Source: an uncultured Bacillota bacterium
GTDB taxonomy: Bacteria; Bacillota; Clostridia; Peptostreptococcales; Anaerovoracaceae
Reading direction: 5' to 3'
NCBI GenBank assembly: GCA_946545145.1
Contig: CAMNNG010000007.1
Coordinates: forward strand, 1 to 18,828
DNA: 18,828 nucleotides
Of the stretch, positions 15,512 through 18,828 are shown piece by piece. The notes under the pieces were generated by a model. That model was not told the DNA's origin. It saw nothing but the letters and a program-made list of their open reading frames with translations, and did not search any database. Each line of letters begins with the position of its first letter. The first letter of the stretch is position 1. The position numbers were made by a program, and so were the translations under genes.

Positions 15512-15559
15512 TGATAAGTGATATGGCTAAGTTGCATGTTATAAGCAATTAGATGTCAG

Positions 15560-15982
15560 TTAGACAAGCGCGGCTCCGAGAGCCTTGCAAGCGAATACGG
15601 CATCATCGTCGGGAGCCTCATTGGCGATAACGAACGGAGCTGCCATGACTGCGCCTGCTTCCTTGCAGTCAGCTTCCCAGTTACGCATCCATTCGCCGTC
15701 TCCCCAGCCGTATGATCCAAACAGACCTATCTTTTTTCCATTAAGAGCAGCCTTGCAGCTGTCGAACATGGGCTGGAACTCGCTCTCTTCGAGAGTTTCT
15801 ACCCCCATGGACGGGCATCCGAATCCGATCGCGTCATACGACGATACTTTATCTGCTGAGAAATCTGCACATGTAAGAAGATCTACCTCAGCGCCCTTGT
15901 CCTGCGCCCCTTCACAAACGGCCTTCGCCATTGCTTCTGTGTTGCCTGTTCCACTCCAGTATACTACTGCTATTTTGCTCAT
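15560..15982 (-). CDS. Flavodoxin (short chain)
   Basis: The 140-residue protein is an FMN-binding low-potential electron carrier that commonly replaces ferredoxin when iron is scarce. The N-terminal strand leads into the FMN phosphate loop SGTGNTE (10-16). The first isoalloxazine loop is GCPSMGVETLEESEF; the second region is GLFGSYGWGDGEWMRNW. The length is typical of clostridial short-chain flavodoxins. The start is ATG 15982, with AAAGGA about 10 bases upstream. A palindromic operator (16038-16057) and a terminator-bearing leader (16074-16170) lie upstream; an AraC-type regulator with the same operator in duplicate follows further upstream on the same strand. Iron control is a reasonable inference, not shown. 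Confidence 0.93.
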   Translation of the reverse strand: MSKIAVVYWSGTGNTEAMAKAVCEGAQDKGAEVDLLTCADFSADKVSSYDAIGFGCPSMGVETLEESEFQPMFDSCKAALNGKKIGLFGSYGWGDGEWMRNWEADCKEAGAVMAAPFVIANEAPDDDAVFACKALGAALV

Positions 15983-16037
15983 TTGATTTACGTCCTTTCA
16001 TTGTGTATTTGATAACTATTGGCATGTTTGTAAGTAC

Positions 16038-16057
16038 CAGTTAGTCTTGACTAACTG
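16038..16057. promoter_or_regulatory. Palindromic operator upstream of flavodoxin (GTTAG-N6-CTAAC, copy 1)
   Basis: The 9-bp perfect arms CAGTTAGTC and GACTAACTG flank a TT centre. The core GTTAGT-N4-ACTAAC is the same as in the two copies upstream of the AraC-type gene. The centre lies 65.5 bases before the flavodoxin ATG. No clear sigma-A promoter can be placed next to it with confidence. Confidence 0.7.
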
Positions 16058-16073
16058 ACGTAAGTTTACAACG

Positions 16074-16095
16074 AAAAACGGAGCCCATCCGCTCC
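16074..16095 (-). terminator. Terminator in the flavodoxin upstream region
   Basis: On the minus strand GGAGC (16095-16091) and GCTCC (16084-16080) pair around a 6-base loop and are followed by GTTTTTCG. The stem is short but GC-rich. It could end araC-family transcripts, or end a short leader RNA begun at the promoter 16177-16204. GGCTCC on the 3' side can pair instead with GGAGCC further upstream (16116-16111). Confidence 0.55.
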
Positions 16096-16170
16096 AAAAG
16101 GCAAATGTTAGGCTCCATTCAGACTTTAATTGTTGTGGTGTCAAGATATCAAATCAAGAAATAATTTGAT
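16074..16170 (-). ncRNA. Candidate ~97-nt small RNA or attenuated leader upstream of flavodoxin
   Basis: A promoter at 16177-16204 predicts a start near 16170. The RNA would begin with a hairpin (arms within 16147-16171), pass an unpaired A/C-rich stretch, then carry GGAGCC (16116-16111), which competes for the 3' arm of the terminator stem 16080-16095. The alternative pairing GGAGCC/GGCTCC would remove the terminator, the logic of an attenuator. Reading through would continue over the operator into flavodoxin. It matches no riboswitch class I recognise. Alternatively the terminator simply belongs to the araC-type gene. Confidence 0.4.
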
Positions 16171-16171
16171 A
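16147..16171. repeat. Inverted repeat at the predicted +1 of the leader RNA
   Basis: TATCAAAT (16147-16154) and ATTTGATA (16164-16171) are perfect 8-bp arms with a 9-base spacer, immediately downstream of the -10 at 16177-16182. It could be a 5' stabilising hairpin in the RNA or a DNA operator over the start site. Confidence 0.5.
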
Positions 16172-16176
16172 ATGGA

Positions 16177-16204
16177 ATTATAGCACATTACAGCCGTAAG
16201 TCTA
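16177..16204 (-). promoter_or_regulatory. Promoter between the AraC-type gene and flavodoxin
   Basis: On the minus strand TAGACT (16204-16199), 16 bases, TATAAT (16182-16177), with TG at 16185-16184, one base short of a classical extended -10. It begins about 35 bases after the AraC-type stop codon and points to flavodoxin. Confidence 0.55.
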
Positions 16205-16239
16205 CTCCAAAAGGACAATCGGCATTACGAGGGCCCGCT

Positions 16240-17169
16240 TCAGCCTTCTATGAGGCCTGCCGCTACGTCATCGCTCACATACCTGAATTCGCTCGGGCTC
16301 ATGCCCATCGTGTCCCTGAAGGCCTTGGCAAACTTGCTTCCGTTCTCATAGCCGTACCGCCCTGCTATCTCAAGCACGGTCTCATCCGTCGATCTCAGAA
16401 GCTTTGCGGCCGACTTCATCTTCTGGGTCCTGATGTACGAATAGATCGAAATGCCGTAGACTCCCTTGAATATCGTCTTTAGCTGCGTCCCGGACATGTG
16501 GAACACTTCAGTAAGCTCATCGAGGGTGACCCTCGTATCCATATTCTCCGTCAGATAGTCGCACATCGCCTTTGCCAGGCCCACCTGCGACTTCGAGAAG
16601 CTCCTGCGGTTTTCCTGCTCGGACTTTCTGTCCATCCCGCTGAGGAACAGAAGAAGCTCCAGGATCTTGACTTTGAAATATCCCTGCTTGATGCTGTCCG
16701 GGACCGAATAAAGCTCCGAAAAGATATGCTCTATGCTCTGATCGGATCTTGCTATGAAGCAGTCACCGGACCTGCAGTATTTGCTTATTACATTTTCAGG
16801 CCTGACGTCGACGTCATCGAGAAAACACGAAAGACACTCCGGCGCGCTGTTCAGATCGATCTCTATCGTCACGCCGTGATAATGATTCTGGGGGAAGTAC
16901 TGCTCCGGGCCGATGTCGTCCCTTTTCGAGATCGAAAGATCTCCGGCCGTCAGATAGTATATCTCGCTTTTGCGGACATACTCTATCCTGCCCTCTCTGC
17001 AGTGATCGATAACATAAATATCCGGATCGCTCTCATGCCTGATGACGCACTTGGAAATATGCGCATCTTTGTATATGAGGCGTATGCCCGGAAAGACGTC
17101 GTACTGCGTCATCTCGAATTCGCCCGTCTCGTTCGTTATGCTGGTTTTCTGCCCGAATTCTTCGTTCAT
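16240..17169 (-). CDS. AraC-family transcriptional regulator
   Basis: The 309-residue product has an N-terminal beta-rich sensing region (about 15-190), with no membrane segment, and a C-terminal AraC DNA-binding domain. The first helix-turn-helix is VTLDELTEVFHMSGTQLKTIF; the second is VLEIAGRYGYENGSKFAKAFRD, closing with MSPSEFR near 291-296. The GYENGSKFAKAFR form resembles regulators found beside siderophore and flavodoxin genes, but no ligand can be assigned. A longer in-frame start at 17244 is rejected because it would put the operator 17227-17242 inside the gene; ATG 17169 has AGAAGGA just before it. A consensus promoter and two operators lie upstream, suggesting self-regulation or control by another repressor. 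Confidence 0.9.
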   Translation of the reverse strand: MNEEFGQKTSITNETGEFEMTQYDVFPGIRLIYKDAHISKCVIRHESDPDIYVIDHCREGRIEYVRKSEIYYLTAGDLSISKRDDIGPEQYFPQNHYHGVTIEIDLNSAPECLSCFLDDVDVRPENVISKYCRSGDCFIARSDQSIEHIFSELYSVPDSIKQGYFKVKILELLLFLSGMDRKSEQENRRSFSKSQVGLAKAMCDYLTENMDTRVTLDELTEVFHMSGTQLKTIFKGVYGISIYSYIRTQKMKSAAKLLRSTDETVLEIAGRYGYENGSKFAKAFRDTMGMSPSEFRYVSDDVAAGLIEG

Positions 17170-17226
17170 GTTTCCTTCTTTTCTGCCTGATCGCGCTTTG
17201 CCTGAATGCGTTGCCCCGCAAAATAC

Positions 17227-17242
17227 GTTAGTGGCAACTAAC
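17227..17242. promoter_or_regulatory. Operator copy 2 upstream of the AraC-type gene
   Basis: GTTAGT (17227-17232), GGCA, ACTAAC (17237-17242): the same GTTAG-N6-CTAAC dyad as copy 1. The centre is 65.5 bases before the ATG at 17169, the same distance as copy 1 from the flavodoxin ATG. It falls about 34-49 bases after the predicted transcription start. Confidence 0.65.
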
Positions 17243-17259
17243 ACACACTCTAAAAAATA

Positions 17260-17275
17260 GTTAGCACTTGCTAAC
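17260..17275. promoter_or_regulatory. Operator copy 3 at the start site of the AraC-type gene
   Basis: GTTAGC (17260-17265), ACTT, GCTAAC (17270-17275). It covers the predicted +1 region just downstream of the -10, the classical position for a repressor site. Its centre is 33 bp from copy 2, close to three helical turns. Confidence 0.7.
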
Positions 17276-17282
17276 CATATGT

Positions 17283-17311
17283 ATTGTATTTAGTTTGAGC
17301 GGATTTGTCAA
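17283..17311 (-). promoter_or_regulatory. Promoter of the AraC-type gene
   Basis: On the minus strand TTGACA (17311-17306) and TACAAT (17288-17283) are separated by exactly 17 bases. Predicted start near 17276. Confidence 0.85.
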
Positions 17312-17334
17312 CACCACGACTCTCAAATTTCTTC

Positions 17335-17363
17335 TTCACAACCGGCCGATTATGTGTTATAGT
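17335..17363 (+). promoter_or_regulatory. Promoter of tRNA-Val
   Basis: TTCACA (17335-17340), 17 bases, TATAGT (17358-17363); each hexamer matches 5/6 of consensus. The predicted start near 17370 is about 5 bases before the mature tRNA. Confidence 0.85.
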
Positions 17364-17374
17364 ATTCCCATCGC

Positions 17375-17450
17375 GATTCGTTAGCTCAGCTGGGAGAGCG
17401 CCTGGGTGACAACCAGGAGGTCGATGGTTCAAGTCCATTACGAATCACCA
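17375..17450 (+). tRNA. tRNA-Val (anticodon GAC)
   Basis: The 76-base gene has a complete cloverleaf: acceptor GATTCGT with ACGAATC, a D arm GCTC/GAGC, anticodon stem CCTGG/CCAGG around GTGACAA (anticodon GAC, reading GUC and GUU), a T arm GATGG-TTCAAGT-CCATT with one G-U pair, discriminator A, and an encoded CCA. It is a single tRNA, with its own promoter and terminator. Confidence 0.95.
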
Positions 17451-17466
17451 GATAAAAACTCATTGT

Positions 17467-17499
17467 AAAACCTGCAGATCAAAGATCCTGCAGGTTTTT
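17467..17499 (+). terminator. Terminator of tRNA-Val
   Basis: AACCTGCAG (17469-17477) pairs with CTGCAGGTT (17488-17496), with extra ATC/GAT pairing next to a bulged C, followed by a T run. The minus strand also ends in GGTTTTAC, so it may back up termination from the right as well. Confidence 0.85.
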
Positions 17500-17512
17500 C
17501 ATTTTCCGGCAT

Positions 17513-17545
17513 GAAAAAAGCCGCATCGGCATGATGCAGCTTTTG
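17513..17545 (-). terminator. Terminator of the CobW-DUF1980-like gene
   Basis: On the minus strand AGCTGCATC (17541-17533) pairs with GATGCGGCT (17527-17519), with one G-U pair and extra A-T pairs at the base, followed by TTTTTTC. Confidence 0.8.
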
Positions 17546-17567
17546 TGTCAGCTTTTGTATCTGCTTA

Positions 17568-18518
17568 CTAGAACGTTGCGACTTCAGGCTCGGGCGCTTC
17601 GCACTTCTCTACCCTCACGCATCTTACGACCGGGCCGACGCCCTCGTAAGCTTCGTGGTTTTCCATCTTGACTGTTCCCTTGACCTTTATCCACTCTCCG
17701 ACATGCAGATCGTTGTCATGCTGCCACTTGTAGACGAGGGCAGCGAACTGGATGTCTTCGACGCAGCATGTCATGACGTGGCGGCCGGCAGCGAACTCGC
17801 CTCTTGGCATCTCGTTGACCATGGCCGCTCTGACCTTCAGGATCAGCGTCTTTCCATCGTACCTGTTCGGGTTTTCGTTGATGTCGCGGTACCACTCCGC
17901 ATAATCTTCATCCTTGATCTCGATCTCATCGGCATCAAGGTCGAACGGAAGCGGGTCCACGATATCGTCCGGCTCTACGTCGTCCGGACCGTACTCGTAG
18001 ATGATCTGCGCCTTTCTGTTGGCGATGCGCACCTCTTTGTGGAAGGCCATCTTGTCGAAGCCGTGGACGCATCTGTTGAAGATGTCCATCTCGGCGGTCT
18101 TCATCTTGTCGAAAGTAAGCTGCCTCATGTTCTGGTTGTACATGAGGAAGGTAGTCGCATCGGCAAAGGTGACTTCCTGGTAGATGATCCACTCGGGCGG
18201 CATGTTCCTGAAGAAGCTCTCGAGCATCCACATGCCGTTGTACTCTACCATTACCCTCTCCGCATCGCACTCTTTCGCGAGATGCGCGAGGTTTGCCTTT
18301 GTCAGATCCTTTTCGTCGTCGATGGCTGCTACCATGACGTTCGGGAAGGCGAACTTGTCCGGTTCGTACTCCACTTCACCCTCTTCGCAGAGAAGAAGCA
18401 GGGTGTTCTCGCCTTCGTTGAATTCCTTTGATGTCAGTATATCCTGTATGAATGTCGTTTTGCCGGCTCCAAGAAAGCCGGTGAACAGATATACCGGTAT
18501 ATCTTTATTATTGTTCAT
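17568..18518 (-). CDS. CobW/COG0523-like GTPase domain fused to a DUF1980-like domain
   Basis: The 316-residue product has an N-terminal P-loop of the CobW/HypB/UreG class, GFLGAGKTT (14-22), in the family's usual setting (IPVYLFTGFLGAGKTTFI). The CxCC metal motif and a standard NKxD are missing; CEEGEVEY (44-51) and VEYNGMW (91-97) sit where those proteins have E-F-G-E and E-T-S-G. Residues about 220-316 resemble the DUF1980 (YcgQ/TIGR03943) C-terminal domain: GKTLILKVRA, GEFAAGRHVMTCCVED with C251/C252, and GEWIKVKGTV. YcgQ and its partner permease YcgR are linked to metal homeostasis, as are COG0523 proteins, so a zinc or other metal trafficking role is an inference. The start is ATG 18518, with AGGAG 11 bases upstream. 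It follows another CobW-type gene. Confidence 0.75.
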   Translation of the reverse strand: MNNNKDIPVYLFTGFLGAGKTTFIQDILTSKEFNEGENTLLLLCEEGEVEYEPDKFAFPNVMVAAIDDEKDLTKANLAHLAKECDAERVMVEYNGMWMLESFFRNMPPEWIIYQEVTFADATTFLMYNQNMRQLTFDKMKTAEMDIFNRCVHGFDKMAFHKEVRIANRKAQIIYEYGPDDVEPDDIVDPLPFDLDADEIEIKDEDYAEWYRDINENPNRYDGKTLILKVRAAMVNEMPRGEFAAGRHVMTCCVEDIQFAALVYKWQHDNDLHVGEWIKVKGTVKMENHEAYEGVGPVVRCVRVEKCEAPEPEVATF

Positions 18519-18579
18519 TATCTATTTTTCTCCTGATCCAGTATTTCAGCGCCATTCCCCGTGCGCTGCTCCGGGCGCT

Positions 18580-18828
18580 TTACAGTCCGAACAGAGCCTT
18601 GATCCTGTCTTCTTCAAGATCGACTCCGATGACGCAGATCATTCCTGTCGCCTCAGCTGTACCTGTTCTTACCTCGGGCTCTCCCGGGATGTAGTCGAAG
18701 TGGATCCACTCGCCGTCTTCGCCTTCTACGATGCCCTTGGAGCGGAGCACCTGTCCGAACTCTGTGAAGTCGTCGAGCTTAGTAAGCGCATCCTCGATCT
18801 GCTGTTTCGTGAACTTGTGCGTAGTCTG
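18580..18828 (-). CDS. C-terminal CobW_C domain of a COG0523 GTPase (runs off right edge)
   Basis: Only the last 82 codons and the TAA stop (18582-18580) are in the window. The sequence FGQVLRSKGIVEGEDGEWIHF, then DYIPGEPEVR, ATGMICVIGVDLEE and KALFGL is the typical CobW_C ending of COG0523 metal-chaperone GTPases. The GTPase domain lies beyond the edge. It ends 61 bases before the next CobW-related gene with no terminator between, so both are probably co-transcribed. Confidence 0.85.
   Translation of the reverse strand, partial: QTTHKFTKQQIEDALTKLDDFTEFGQVLRSKGIVEGEDGEWIHFDYIPGEPEVRTGTAEATGMICVIGVDLEEDRIKALFGL

Noticed and set aside
16052..16130. Possible transposase remnant or 25-codon micro-ORF in the flavodoxin leader
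   Set aside because: One minus-strand frame reads HLPFGADGLRFSL then stop, and another gives a 25-residue ORF starting MEPNICLLERMG. Neither has a ribosome site or an intact neighbour, and terminator repeats can give such readings by chance. A BLASTX hit to a transposase C-terminus would reopen it.
17170..17244. 25-residue N-terminal extension of the AraC-type regulator
   Set aside because: It would include the operator at 17227-17242, has no ribosome site and is not needed for any domain.
1..18828. CRISPR array, prophage, complete insertion sequence or attachment sites
   Set aside because: No regularly spaced repeats, no integrase or intact transposase frame and no flanking direct repeats were seen. 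The single tRNA-Val has no visible duplicated 3' end downstream.

Overview
The window reads as chromosomal DNA from a low-to-mid GC Gram-positive anaerobe, most likely class Clostridia (Bacillota). The evidence is a dnaE-pfkA gene pair, a B12-dependent methionine synthase split from its reactivation domain, strong AGGAG-type ribosome sites, sigma-A-like promoters and a flavodoxin. The genus cannot be fixed from sequence alone. Coding density is high. Almost everything is on the minus strand; only dinB and one tRNA-Val are on plus. No prophage, intact insertion sequence or CRISPR array was found.

Layout. (1) 1-1012: an AIM24/TIGR00266-type protein followed by the start of a membrane-anchored protein that leaves the window. 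(2) 1013-1600: a small secreted lysozyme-like protein. (3) 1714-2943: plus-strand dinB (Pol IV), then a block of hairpins and terminators. (4) 3183-8016: a four-gene minus-strand operon of a tandem GNAT acetyltransferase, metF, the stand-alone MetH reactivation protein and metH without its activation domain. It makes methyl-THF, methylates homocysteine and rescues inactive cobalamin. It has a clear promoter but no room for a riboswitch. (5) 8112-15300: minus-strand operon typA(bipA)-mscS-dnaE-pfkA with overlaps or short gaps throughout, a promoter at 15344-15372.

(6) 15390-17311: the most interesting accessory stretch. A short-chain flavodoxin and an AraC-family regulator lie in tandem, and three copies of one palindrome (GTTAG-N6-CTAAC) occur in their upstream regions. 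Between the two genes is a promoter that would start a ~97-nt RNA with a 5' hairpin, competing stems and a terminator, so either a small RNA or an attenuated leader of the flavodoxin gene. (7) 17335-17499: tRNA-Val(GAC) with near-consensus promoter and terminator. (8) 17513-18828: two adjacent CobW/COG0523-related genes. One is a complete, unusual fusion of a diverged GTPase domain to a DUF1980-like (YcgQ C-terminal) domain; the other is only the C-terminal CobW_C domain of a gene running off the right edge. They suggest a metal-homeostasis locus extending beyond the window.

Product names rest on motif recognition by eye; no database search was run. Promoter, operator and RNA calls come from consensus matching and base pairing by inspection.
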